Origin: Pyxidicoccus parkwaysis
GTDB lineage: Bacteria; Myxococcota; Myxococcia; Myxococcales; Myxococcaceae
Assembly (NCBI RefSeq): GCF_017301735.1
Contig: NZ_CP071090.1
Coordinates: 5,818,001-5,882,000, forward strand
Reading direction: 5' to 3'
Length of the DNA: 64,000 nucleotides
A model generated the notes under the pieces. The model was not told the DNA's origin. It saw only the letters and a program-made list of their open reading frames with translations, and did not search any database. Shown here piece after piece: positions 10,882 through 18,159 of the stretch. Within the stretch, counting starts at the first letter, position 1. Every line of letters begins with the position of its first letter. The position numbers were made by a program, and so were the translations under genes.

Positions 10882-11618
10882 TTGAGCTCCTCCTCGATAT
10901 CCGCATCGACCTTCTTGGCCAACTCCTGCACGCGACGTCCCTCGGGCGGGTCGTACGCGACACTGCCCTGCTTCACCTTCTGGATGGCGTCACGCGCCTT
11001 CTGCGCCTTGTCGTCCTTCAGCAGCGTCTCGGCGAGGAAGAGGTACGCGCGCAGCATCTCCGGGTGCTTCGCGATGACCTTCTCGTACAACGCCGCGGAC
11101 TTCCCCAGGTCCCTCTTGGGCCACGGCAGCTCGTAGTAGTAGCGCCCCTTGGCCAACAACGGAGCGCCCCACTGGAAGTCAGGGTCCAACGCGATGGCCT
11201 TGTCGAGCCGTTCGTTGAACTTGCCCTCCAGCCCCTCGCCCAGGGCCTTCATGACCCCCACGGCCTGGGAATATGCGCCAATCCCCGTGGCCGCGAAATA
11301 GTGTCCCTCCACGCGCTCCGGGGAGAGCTTCACCGCCTTCTCGCCCCAGTCCCACGCCTGCCGGCCCAGCACCTTCTTGCGCTTCTCGTCCTGGGTGCCA
11401 TCCGCCTGCCACTGGAGGAGGCGCGCCTGGCGCCAGACGAGCTCGAAGTCGTCCGGCGTGGCCTTGAGGGCCGCCTTCAGCGTCTCCTCCGCTTCCTTCT
11501 CCGAGGCGGCGTCCCCGCGCTTCTGATGGAGCGCGTCCAGTGAGGACAGAACTCCGGGGTCCGCCGCCCGTGCCGGGAAGGCCACGAGCAGGCATGACGC
11601 AAGCAAAATCAAGCGCAT
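10878..11618 (-). CDS. Secreted TPR-like protein upstream of the acyl-CoA synthetase
   Basis: 246 residues from the ATG at 11618, which begins a signal peptide (MRLILLASCLLVAFPARA, cleavage after ARA). Longer in-frame sequence upstream crosses a terminator and is not coding. The mature part is helical with repeated 34-residue-like units, for example DDFELVWRQARLLQWQADG, ERVEGHYFAATGIGAYSQA and LRAYLFLAETLLKDDKAQK, as in TPR solenoids. It is probably periplasmic and mediates protein contacts. Translation is coupled to the acyl-CoA synthetase through a GTGA overlap, so the two probably share a process such as uptake or handling of external fatty acids; this link is inference. A perfect 14-bp palindrome lies 25 bases upstream of the start. 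Confidence 0.8.
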   Translation of the reverse strand: MRLILLASCLLVAFPARAADPGVLSSLDALHQKRGDAASEKEAEETLKAALKATPDDFELVWRQARLLQWQADGTQDEKRKKVLGRQAWDWGEKAVKLSPERVEGHYFAATGIGAYSQAVGVMKALGEGLEGKFNERLDKAIALDPDFQWGAPLLAKGRYYYELPWPKRDLGKSAALYEKVIAKHPEMLRAYLFLAETLLKDDKAQKARDAIQKVKQGSVAYDPPEGRRVQELAKKVDADIEEELK

Positions 11619-11642
11619 GGCGGGTGGGTTTAGCACGCACGA

Positions 11643-11656
11643 TTGCTTGCAAGCAA
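11643..11656. promoter_or_regulatory. Perfect 14-bp palindrome upstream of the TPR/acyl-CoA synthetase unit
   Basis: TTGCTTGCAAGCAA reads the same on both strands. It ends 25 bases before the start codon of the TPR gene, inside the probable promoter region. Size and position fit an operator for a dimeric helix-turn-helix repressor (TetR or GntR type are common for fatty-acid genes). No such regulator is adjacent. Confidence 0.5.
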
Positions 11657-11683
11657 ACCAACCCGGCGGGGCGCGGGCGGCCC

Positions 11684-11731
11684 AAAAAACAAAGGGCGGG
11701 GCTGGCCGGGAGAACCCGTCCAGTCCCGCCC
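11684..11731 (-). terminator. Rho-independent terminator of the sigma-factor gene
   Basis: On the minus strand a 12-bp stem (GGGCGGGACTGG / CCAGCCCCGCCC, one mismatch) is followed directly by TTTGTTTTTT. It lies 39 bases after the sigma-factor stop codon. This is the clearest intrinsic terminator in the window. Confidence 0.87.
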
Positions 11732-11769
11732 GGAGGGGGCGTCTCCCCGGGTGGGGAGGTCTGGGTGAC

Positions 11770-12519
11770 TCATGCCGCGTCGGCGGAGGCCAGGTCGCCC
11801 GGGTGCTCCTCGTTCTCGTTGAACGCGGAGAGGTAGCGCTCGAGGAAGTTCTTCGTCTTGAGCTCCACCTGGCGCACGCGCTCACGCGACACGCCCCAAC
11901 GCTGGCCCAGTTCCTCCAGGGTGAGCGGCTTGTCCTGGGTGAGCCGCTCCGTGAGGATGTCCCAGCCGAGGTCGCCGATGCGCTTGCGGACCTTGGAGAG
12001 CGCCTCCTGGATTTCGTTGTCCTGCTCGCGCGACAGGTACACCTGCTGCGGAGAGGGCCCGCCGTCCTCGATGCGGTCCAGGAAGGTCGTCTCGCCCTCC
12101 TCGTCGATGGTGGCGTCCAGCGAGAAGTCCACCATGCTGCCGCGCTCGGCCTCGCCGCCGCGGACCTGGCTGCGGTTGTCCTTCAGGTACCGGGTGATGT
12201 AGGCGCGAATCCACCACACCGCATAGGTGGCGAAGCGCACGTTCTTCTTGGGGTCGAAGTGCTCGATTGCCTTCATGAGCCCCACGTTGCCCTCCTGGAT
12301 GAGGTCATCCAGGCGCGCACCCCGGTTGGCGAACTTCTTCGCCACAGCGACTACGAAGGCGAGGTTGGAGCTGGCGAGCGTCTGTCGCGCCGACTCATCT
12401 CCCTTCCGAGCAAGCCGAGCCAGCTCGTACTCCTGCTCGCGAGTGAGCTGCTGGTGCCCACCGAGGTTGCGCAGGTAGTGCGACAGGCCCTCGGCCGCGT
12501 ACTTCGTCGAATTGGCCAT
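11770..12519 (-). CDS. RNA polymerase sigma-70 family factor, RpoH-like
   Basis: 249 residues from the ATG at 12519 (GGAGG upstream); an in-frame ATG 63 bases further up gives an Arg-rich extension without a ribosome site. Region 1.2/2 is complete: LTREQEYELARLARKGD, then NLAFVVAVAKKFANRGARLDDLIQEGNVGLMKAIEHFD (core binding), then RFATYAVWWIRAYITRYL (-10 melting, WWIR signature). Region 4 reads LTLEELGQRWGVSRERVRQVELKTKNFLERYL. The lack of region 1.1 and the short region 3 match the heat-shock/RpoH group; Myxococcus has several RpoH-like paralogues with roles in development and stress (general knowledge), and I cannot tell which this is. It stands alone between two terminator-like hairpins. 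Confidence 0.93.
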   Translation of the reverse strand: MANSTKYAAEGLSHYLRNLGGHQQLTREQEYELARLARKGDESARQTLASSNLAFVVAVAKKFANRGARLDDLIQEGNVGLMKAIEHFDPKKNVRFATYAVWWIRAYITRYLKDNRSQVRGGEAERGSMVDFSLDATIDEEGETTFLDRIEDGGPSPQQVYLSREQDNEIQEALSKVRKRIGDLGWDILTERLTQDKPLTLEELGQRWGVSRERVRQVELKTKNFLERYLSAFNENEEHPGDLASADAA

Positions 12520-12656
12520 GATTTCCCGTCCTCCGTTCGATGCCGGACGCGCTCGCCCCCGCCGCTCCGCGTCCACCTGCAACTAAGACGCGCAACGAGC
12601 GAAAGGGTTTCTCATTCCAACCCAGAGGGACATTTTGCCCTCCCAACTGAGTCACA

Positions 12657-12712
12657 GGGCCGTCAATGCCCATTCCTTCCCGGTACTTGGAAGGTAAGGG
12701 GCATGACGGCCC
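12657..12712 (-). terminator. Long, strong stem-loop downstream of the FAD-oxidase unit
   Basis: GGGCCGTCAATGCCC (12657-12671) pairs with GGGCATGACGGCCC (12699-12712) with a single bulged base, and an inner CCTTCC/GGAAGG helix extends it. It begins 30 bases after the GlcD-like stop and lies upstream of the sigma gene. There is no U-tract, so it could be a terminator, an mRNA 3'-end stabiliser or part of a leader RNA of the sigma gene. Confidence 0.55.
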
Positions 12713-12741
12713 GGCGAAAATGAGCCCGAAACGGCTACAAA

Positions 12742-14172
12742 TTAAGAACGCTCGGGCGCGGGGAAGATTTTCTCGGGATTGAGCAGCCCTGATGGGTCAA
12801 AGAAGAGCTTGAGGCGCCGCTGCAATTCGATGAGCGCTGGCTGCTGCTCCAGCGACAAATATTCCCGCTTGGCGTGGCCTACACCGTGCTCGCCTGTGAT
12901 CGTGCCGCCCAGCTCCACCGTCATCACCAGCATGCGGCGCAGGGCCTCCTCCACGAGCGGCCTTTGATGCGGGCCCTCATAGAGAATGTTGGCGTGCAAG
13001 TTTCCGTCGCCCGCATGGCCATACGTGGCCACGGTGAGTCCCATTTCCGCACCCATGGCCTTCAGCCGCTCGATGATTTCCGGAATCTTTGAACGCGGGA
13101 CGACGATGTCCTCGGAAATCTTGTGAGGCTTGAGAGCACGGAGCGCAGGGGAAATGGAGCGGCGCGCGGCCCAGAGCTTCTCGCGCTGGGAGTCGTCCTG
13201 CGCGGCCAGCGTCTGCGTGGCGCCCTGGGCGGTGCAGATGTCACCCAGCTGCGAGAGCTCGGCGAGCAGGCCGTCCTCGTTGTTGCCGTCCACCTCGGCG
13301 ATGACGGCGGCGCCGGCGCCCGGCGGGAAGTGGAAGCCGCGGCCGTCCACCGCGCGCAGGGCCACGTCGTCGATGAGCTCCAGGCAGCGCGGGAGGATGC
13401 CGGCGGCGAGCACCGCGGACACGCCGCGCGCGGCCTGCATGACGGAGGGGAAGACCACCAACGCGGTCATCACCTTGCGCGGCAGGGGGATGAGCTGGAG
13501 CGTGATTTCGGTGGCCACGCCCAGCGTGCCCTCCGAGCCGACGAAGAGGCCCACGAGGTCATAGCCGGCCACGCCCTTGATGGTGCGCCGGCCCACGCGG
13601 ACGATTTCACCGTCCGGCAGCACCCACTCCAGGCCGATGACGTAGTCGCGCGTGACGCCGTACTTCAGCGCGCGGGGGCCGCCCGCGTTCTCAGCGACGT
13701 TGCCGCCCAGCGTGCAGAACTCCCACGAGTTCGGGTCCGGTGGATAGAAGAGGCCCACCGCCTCCACGGCCTTCATGAAGTCGCCCGTCACCACGCCGGG
13801 CTCCACCACGGCCGTGAGGTCCTCCACGGAGATGGAGCGGATGCGCTTCATGCGCTCCAGGCTCACCGCCATGCCACCGCACAGGGGCAGCGAGCCCCCA
13901 CTCTTTCCGCTGCGCGCCCCGCAGGGCGTGAAGGGCACGCCGTGCGCGTTGCACACCTTGAAGACGGCGGACACCTGCTCGGCCGTCTCCGGATAGACGA
14001 CGGCGTCCGGGCGGTACACGCCGCTGTCCGACTCGTCGCGCGCATAGGCGGCGAGCGTGTCCTCGTCGCGCCGCACCTGTCCCTGTGACAGAGTGCGCAG
14101 CAGTTCCGCGCAGGCGCGCTCCACGCGCTCGGGCTCCACGCGCTGGAACTGGCGCAGCGCGGGCATGCTCAT
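12742..14172 (-). CDS. FAD-linked oxidase, GlcD/D-lactate dehydrogenase family
   Basis: 476 residues from the ATG at 14172, which overlaps the folE stop as ATGA. The N-terminal FAD_binding_4 domain has RPDAVVYPETAEQVSAVFK, FTPCGARSGKSGGSLPL, the flavin-contact segment PDPNSWEFCTLGGNVAENAGG and GLFVGSEGTLGVATEITL. The C-terminal FAD-oxidase domain has TVATYGHAGDGNLHANILY and ends with ITGEHGVGHAKREYL, the substrate/metal histidine motif of the family. These flavoenzymes oxidise D-2-hydroxy acids such as glycolate or D-lactate, often passing electrons to an Fe-S partner. A Rieske protein is encoded two genes upstream in the same unit, though GlcF-type subunits are absent. The substrate is not determined. 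Confidence 0.92.
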   Translation of the reverse strand: MSMPALRQFQRVEPERVERACAELLRTLSQGQVRRDEDTLAAYARDESDSGVYRPDAVVYPETAEQVSAVFKVCNAHGVPFTPCGARSGKSGGSLPLCGGMAVSLERMKRIRSISVEDLTAVVEPGVVTGDFMKAVEAVGLFYPPDPNSWEFCTLGGNVAENAGGPRALKYGVTRDYVIGLEWVLPDGEIVRVGRRTIKGVAGYDLVGLFVGSEGTLGVATEITLQLIPLPRKVMTALVVFPSVMQAARGVSAVLAAGILPRCLELIDDVALRAVDGRGFHFPPGAGAAVIAEVDGNNEDGLLAELSQLGDICTAQGATQTLAAQDDSQREKLWAARRSISPALRALKPHKISEDIVVPRSKIPEIIERLKAMGAEMGLTVATYGHAGDGNLHANILYEGPHQRPLVEEALRRMLVMTVELGGTITGEHGVGHAKREYLSLEQQPALIELQRRLKLFFDPSGLLNPEKIFPAPERS

Positions 14173-14807
14173 CGGCGGGCCCCCAGCCGCGCCCACAGCT
14201 CGCGGCGGAGCGCTCCGTCGCGCCGCAGGCGGCCCTCGTAGGCCTCCGCGTGGGTGACGGCGTCGCGCTGCCGGTCGCCGCGCAGGCGCATGCACGACTG
14301 CTCCGCTTCGATGATGCACGCGGTGGCGGGACTGCCGAGCACGCGCGCCAGGGAGCCGGCCACCTGCCGGGCCAAATCCTCCTGGAGGATGAGCCGGTGC
14401 GCGAAGCAGTCCACCAGGGCGGACAGCCGGCCGAAGCCCACCACGCGCGAGCCCGGCACGTAGGCCACGTGGGCGCGCCCGGTGAAGGGCAGCAGGTGGT
14501 GCGGGCACATGGAGTGGAAGCGCAGGTCCGTCACCACCACCAGCTCTCCAGAGGAGTTGGCCGGCGCGGGGAACGTCTCGCCCAGCGCCGCCTCGGGCGT
14601 CTGGGCGTAGCCGTCCAGGAACTCGTTCACCCAGGCCTCGGCCACGCGCTCGGGAGTGCCCACGAGGTTGGCATCTCCCTTCAAGGACAGGCCGGCGGCG
14701 GCCAGGAAGTCCTCCACCGCGCGGGCCATGGCCTCCCGGTCTGGCGCCTTCACGACGGAGGGAGTCGGGGCGGAGGTGCTCTTGCGGCGGGCTCGGGATG
14801 GACTCAC
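14169..14807 (-). CDS. folE: GTP cyclohydrolase I (FolE), divergent
   Basis: 212 residues from a GTG at 14807 with AGGAG ten bases upstream; the longer in-frame ATG would overlap nearly all of the Rieske gene and was rejected. Zinc ligands of the family are visible: Cys and His of SMCPHHLLPFTG and the Cys of EQSCMRLRGDRQRDAVTHAE. The fold core VAYVPGSRVVGFGRLSALVDCFAHRLILQEDLARQV follows. FolE opens GTP to dihydroneopterin triphosphate, the first step to folate, tetrahydropterin or queuosine. The sequence is divergent: the usual CEHH is CPHH, and the R-x-Q-x-Q-E of typical enzymes is H-R-L-I-L-Q-E. The gene overlaps the GlcD-like gene (ATGA). It may be a second, specialised copy; a distinct substrate or product use is possible. 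Confidence 0.87.
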   Translation of the reverse strand: MSPSRARRKSTSAPTPSVVKAPDREAMARAVEDFLAAAGLSLKGDANLVGTPERVAEAWVNEFLDGYAQTPEAALGETFPAPANSSGELVVVTDLRFHSMCPHHLLPFTGRAHVAYVPGSRVVGFGRLSALVDCFAHRLILQEDLARQVAGSLARVLGSPATACIIEAEQSCMRLRGDRQRDAVTHAEAYEGRLRRDGALRRELWARLGARR

Positions 14808-14841
14808 GGGGCGGTCGCTCCTGACGTGCGAGGGCGGCGGT

Positions 14842-15186
14842 TCAGCGGGCCGGGAAGCTACCCGATGCGGACGCGGACAAAAGGATGTGCTCACCCTCCA
14901 CGCGCACCTCGTAGATGCGGACGCGGGCCCCGGGTCGCAAGCACTGCCCCGTCCGCACGTCGAACGGCCAGGCATGTAACGGGCAGTGCAGCACGTGGCC
15001 CTCCAGGTCTCCTTCGGACAGCGGCCCGCCCCGATGGGGGCAGGTGTCGTCCAGGGCATGGAGGCGCCCCTCCACCCGCACGAGCGCCACCCGGGTGCCG
15101 CCCAGTGTCACCACCGCGCGGCCCCGCGCGTCGAGGTCCGCCAGCGTCGCCACCGGAATGAAGTCGCCGCCCAGGTGTCCTTGCAT
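14842..15186 (-). CDS. Rieske [2Fe-2S] ferredoxin (NirD/BphA3-like)
   Basis: 114 residues from the ATG at 15186, chosen because the product then starts right at the Rieske domain (GGDFIPVATLADLD). The cluster ligands are all present: Cys49-Pro-His51 in DDTCPHRGGPL and Cys68-x2-His71 in LHCPLHAWPFDV. The length and lack of a membrane anchor match soluble Rieske ferredoxins that shuttle electrons to oxygenases or nitrite reductase. It is the first gene of a three-gene unit with folE and the FAD-linked oxidase, 34 bases before the folE start, which suggests a shared redox or pterin-linked pathway. Confidence 0.92.
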   Translation of the reverse strand: MQGHLGGDFIPVATLADLDARGRAVVTLGGTRVALVRVEGRLHALDDTCPHRGGPLSEGDLEGHVLHCPLHAWPFDVRTGQCLRPGARVRIYEVRVEGEHILLSASASGSFPAR

Positions 15187-15288
15187 GCGCGGGTCTCCAA
15201 CGCCTCGGGGGGCGTGACGCATCCCGCCGCCGTGAATGGAAGAGAAGCCGACACGTCCAACTTCATGAACACCGCGTGATAGCTTGCC

Positions 15289-15318
15289 TTGACACTTCCC
15301 GGGGTCCGTCAGTACAGC
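15289..15318 (+). promoter_or_regulatory. Candidate sigma-70 promoter of the metal-import operon
   Basis: TTGACA at 15289-15294 and TACAGC at 15313-15318 with 18-base spacing, 22 bases before the first ATG of the operon. The -35 is perfect and the -10 is moderate. An 8-bp palindrome TTCATGAA lies 20 bases upstream at 15262-15269. Confidence 0.42.
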
Positions 15319-15340
15319 ACCCGGGCGCAGCCCTCTACCG

Positions 15341-15766
15341 ATGACCCACCGCGCCCACACCTTCGCCCGCTACGTCGCGACATTCCTCGTCGCGCTGTGG
15401 GCGTGTCAGCCGGTGGGCGCGCTGCTGCATGCGAAGGCGGCGCACGCGCACCGCTTCTGCCCGCAGCATCAGGCCTTCGAGGAGTCGGCGAGCGGCACGG
15501 GCGCGGGCCTGTCCCGGCTCGCCGCCGCGCGGAACCCCCAGCTGAGCGCCGTTCCCGAAACCGGGACGGACACCACGGGCCTGCTGCACGAGGCCTGCCC
15601 GCTGCTCACCTCCAGCGCGCGCGACGAGGTGCTCACCTCGCGCCCGATGATGCTCACGCTGGAGCGGCTCGCGGTGAGCATCCCCGCCACCGCGCCGCCG
15701 CGGGGCTCTCCTCCCCTCGCCGTCCTCGCCACCGCTCCCAAGGCCTCTCCTCCCACGCGCGGCTGA
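15341..15766 (+). CDS. Small exported HxxCxxH protein, first gene of the metal operon
   Basis: 141 residues. A hydrophobic N-terminal segment (about 9-28) can serve as signal peptide or anchor. Directly after it stands a metal-ligand-like cluster His30, His35, His37, Cys40, His43 (H-x2-C-x2-H). The middle is low complexity, and the C-terminus ends with the tail APKASPPTRG. I know no named family for it. The same architecture (hydrophobic segment, H-x2-C-x2-H, APKASPP tail) occurs in the unrelated-strand gene at 26660-27139, also in a metal-related cluster. As the leading gene of an operon for a metal ABC importer it is a candidate periplasmic metal chaperone or sensor; this is inference. Confidence 0.75.
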   Translation: MTHRAHTFARYVATFLVALWACQPVGALLHAKAAHAHRFCPQHQAFEESASGTGAGLSRLAAARNPQLSAVPETGTDTTGLLHEACPLLTSSARDEVLTSRPMMLTLERLAVSIPATAPPRGSPPLAVLATAPKASPPTRG

Positions 15767-15841
15767 AGTCGCGTCTGTCGGGTCGTCCTGCCTTTGGTCG
15801 ACGTCCGCTCGCGCGGGCGTCCCGTATGAGGAGCATCCCAG

Positions 15842-17206
15842 GTGTCCACCGTCTCGCGGCGTCCGAGTGACGCCTTCTTCGTCGTGTCCGTCGTCACCCT
15901 CCTGTCCACCGCCAGCGCCGCGGCGCAGGAGACATCTCCCCCCACACAGTCCCCTCCCCCCGCGGCCGACGCTGGCACTCCCGGAGCGGCGGAGGCGCCC
16001 CCCGCCGAGCTCAGCCCGGAGGAGCTGGAGGAAATCCAGAAGGCGCTGGGCGCCGACACGAAGTCGGCGCAGCAGAACGCGCCCACCGGCACCTCCACCG
16101 CGCCGCAGTCCTCGCCCCAGGGCAACACGCTCTCCGTGCCGGGCGTCACGTCCAGCGGCACCAACTTCCTGGACCTGAGCTTCATCCTCGACGTGGCCGG
16201 CGCGGCCTTCTCGTCGAAGGAGCCCCTGCAGACCGGCGGGCATGACCCCACCAAGAACGGCTTCAACCTCCAGCAGTTGGAGCTGTCCATCGGCTCGGTG
16301 GTGGACCCGTACTTCCGCTTCGACTCCAACCTGGTCTTCAGCCAGTTCGGCGTGGAAATCGAAGAGGCGTATGGCACCACGCTGGCCTTGCCCGCCAACC
16401 TCCAGGTGCGCGCGGGCCAGTTCCTCACGAAGTTCGGGCGCCTCAACCCCACGCACCCGCATGCCTGGGACTTCGTGGACCAGCCCTTCGCCATCGGCCG
16501 CGTCTTCGGCAGCGAGGGCAACCGCGGCCTGGGCACGGAGGTGTCCTGGCTCACGCCCCTGCCCTGGTACGTGGAGCTCATCGGCAGCGCCACGGACGCC
16601 ACGGGCGAGGGCACCGCGCGCAGCTTCCTCGGCGCGTCCGACGAGCGCGTGCTGTCCCCGCTGGACCTTCAGCTCACCGGCGTGGTGAAGCAGTTCTTCC
16701 CGCTGTCGGACAACGTGTCCCTCATGTGGGGCCTGTCCGCCGCCACCGGGCCCAACGCCAGCGGCTACCGCAACCGCACGGACGTGTACGGCACGGACGT
16801 GTACCTGCGCTACCGGCCCATCACCGAGGCGAGCACCACGCTCATCACCTTCCAGGCGGAGGGCTTCTACCGCCGCCGGCAGGTGCCCGGTGACGTGCTC
16901 ACGGACTTCAACGCCTACGCCCAGGCCGCGTGGCGCTTCTCGCAGCGGTGGGCCACCGCCGCGCGCTACGAGCTGGGCACGCCCGCGAAGGGCGAGGGCG
17001 GCGCCACCGTCACCGACCCGCTGGACCCCGAGTGGACCAAGGACCGGCAGCGCGTCTCCGCCAACGTCACCTTCTGGCCCACCGAGTTCTCCCGCCTGCG
17101 CCTCCAGGGCGCCATGGACCGGGCGGGCTGGCGCGACTCACCGGACTACTCCGTGTTCCTCGCGCTCGAGCTCGTCACGGGCGCCCACGGCGCCCACGCC
17201 TTCTGA
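15842..17206 (+). CDS. Outer-membrane porin-like beta-barrel protein of the metal operon
   Basis: 454 residues from a GTG at 15842 with AGGAG upstream. A signal peptide (FVVSVVTLLSTASAAAQE) is followed by a Pro/Ala/Glu linker to about residue 110. From there the sequence alternates like beta strands with aromatic girdles: LDLSFILDVAGAAF, FNLQQLELSIGSVVDPYFRFDSNLVF, NLQVRAGQFLTKFGRLNPTHPHAWDFV, and a closing strand ending in SVFLALELVTGAHGAHAF. The FNLQQLELS and QFLTKFGRLNPTHPH segments resemble phosphate- or metal-associated porins. There is no TonB box or plug domain. Its place just before the binding-protein gene (25 bases) suggests that it lets the metal or a metal complex cross the outer membrane. 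Several His residues sit in predicted loops. Confidence 0.8.
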   Translation: MSTVSRRPSDAFFVVSVVTLLSTASAAAQETSPPTQSPPPAADAGTPGAAEAPPAELSPEELEEIQKALGADTKSAQQNAPTGTSTAPQSSPQGNTLSVPGVTSSGTNFLDLSFILDVAGAAFSSKEPLQTGGHDPTKNGFNLQQLELSIGSVVDPYFRFDSNLVFSQFGVEIEEAYGTTLALPANLQVRAGQFLTKFGRLNPTHPHAWDFVDQPFAIGRVFGSEGNRGLGTEVSWLTPLPWYVELIGSATDATGEGTARSFLGASDERVLSPLDLQLTGVVKQFFPLSDNVSLMWGLSAATGPNASGYRNRTDVYGTDVYLRYRPITEASTTLITFQAEGFYRRRQVPGDVLTDFNAYAQAAWRFSQRWATAARYELGTPAKGEGGATVTDPLDPEWTKDRQRVSANVTFWPTEFSRLRLQGAMDRAGWRDSPDYSVFLALELVTGAHGAHAF

Positions 17207-17231
17207 ACATTCACACAGGAGCTCCTGCCCC

Positions 17232-18155
17232 ATGCGACACTTCCGTCTTCTCGCGGCCCTGTGCGCCGCCCTTTCCTTCTTCGCCGCCGCGCCCGCGCGT
17301 GCGGACCTCAACGTCGTCACCACCGTGCCGGACCTCGCCGCGCTCACCAAGGCGGTGGGAGGTGAGCACGTGCAGGTGCAGTCGCTGGCGCTGTCCAGCC
17401 AGGACCCGCACTTCGTGGACGCCAAGCCCAACCTCGCGCTGGCCCTCAACCGCGCGGACCTGCTCATCGCCGTCGGCCTGGACTTGGAGATTGGCTGGCT
17501 GCCCACGCTCCAGCAGGGCGCGCGCAACCCCAAAATCCTGGTGAACAACCCGGGCTTCCTCAACGCCTCGCAGTTCGCCCGCATCCTGGAGATTCCCCAG
17601 GGCAAGGTGGACCGCAGCCTCGGTGACGTCCACCCGGGCGGCAACCCGCACTACCTCTACGACCCGCGCGAGGCCCTGGCCGTGGCTCGCGGAATCACCG
17701 ACCGGCTCGCGCAGCTCGACCCCAAGAATGCCGCCGCCTACAAGGCCAACCTCGCGAAGTTCACCGACGAGCTGGAGAAGGCGCGAGCGGGCTGGGAGCA
17801 GCGGCTGGCCGGCATGAAGGGTGCGCCCGTCATCGCCTACCACAAGACGACGGCGTACCTGGCGGACTGGCTCGGCTTCGACTCCATCGCCTTCCTGGAG
17901 CCCAAGCCCGGCATCCCACCCAACCCGTCGCACGTGGCCTCGGTGCTGGCGCAGGCCCGGCAGCAGAAGGCGCGCATGGTGCTCATCGAGAGCTACTACC
18001 CGGACACCACCGCGAAGCTCGTGGCCTCGAAGATTCCGGCGCCGCTCGTCATCATCCACGGCGGCACGGACTTCCGCGCGGGCGAGACGTACATCCAGCA
18101 CATCGACGAGCTGGTGGGGCGCCTGGAGAAGGCGCTCGCAGGCAAGGGGAACTGA
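17232..18155 (+). CDS. Metal ABC transporter substrate-binding protein (ZnuA/TroA family)
   Basis: 307 residues with a signal peptide cleaved after ARA (about residue 24). The cluster A-I fold is plain: LNVVTTVPDLAALTKAVGGEHV at the mature N-terminus, DPHFVDAKPN with the first metal ligand His60, GNPHYLYDP with His140, IAYHKTTAYLADW with His204, and an acidic/His region IHGGTDF near residue 280. The protein delivers Zn2+ or Mn2+ in the periplasm to the inner-membrane permease. The His-rich loop typical of many zinc-specific ZnuA proteins is absent, so the metal is not certain. It is followed four bases later by the lipoprotein gene and further on by the ATPase and permease. Confidence 0.93.
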   Translation: MRHFRLLAALCAALSFFAAAPARADLNVVTTVPDLAALTKAVGGEHVQVQSLALSSQDPHFVDAKPNLALALNRADLLIAVGLDLEIGWLPTLQQGARNPKILVNNPGFLNASQFARILEIPQGKVDRSLGDVHPGGNPHYLYDPREALAVARGITDRLAQLDPKNAAAYKANLAKFTDELEKARAGWEQRLAGMKGAPVIAYHKTTAYLADWLGFDSIAFLEPKPGIPPNPSHVASVLAQARQQKARMVLIESYYPDTTAKLVASKIPAPLVIIHGGTDFRAGETYIQHIDELVGRLEKALAGKGN

Positions 18156-18159
18156 GGCC

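Noticed and set aside
8965..11136. 723-codon plus-strand ORF over the acyl-CoA synthetase
   Set aside because: Antisense shadow; the minus strand encodes a complete enzyme with all motifs.
14808..15059. Upstream ATG of folE at 15059
   Set aside because: The extension lies inside the Rieske gene in another frame and shows no FolE similarity.
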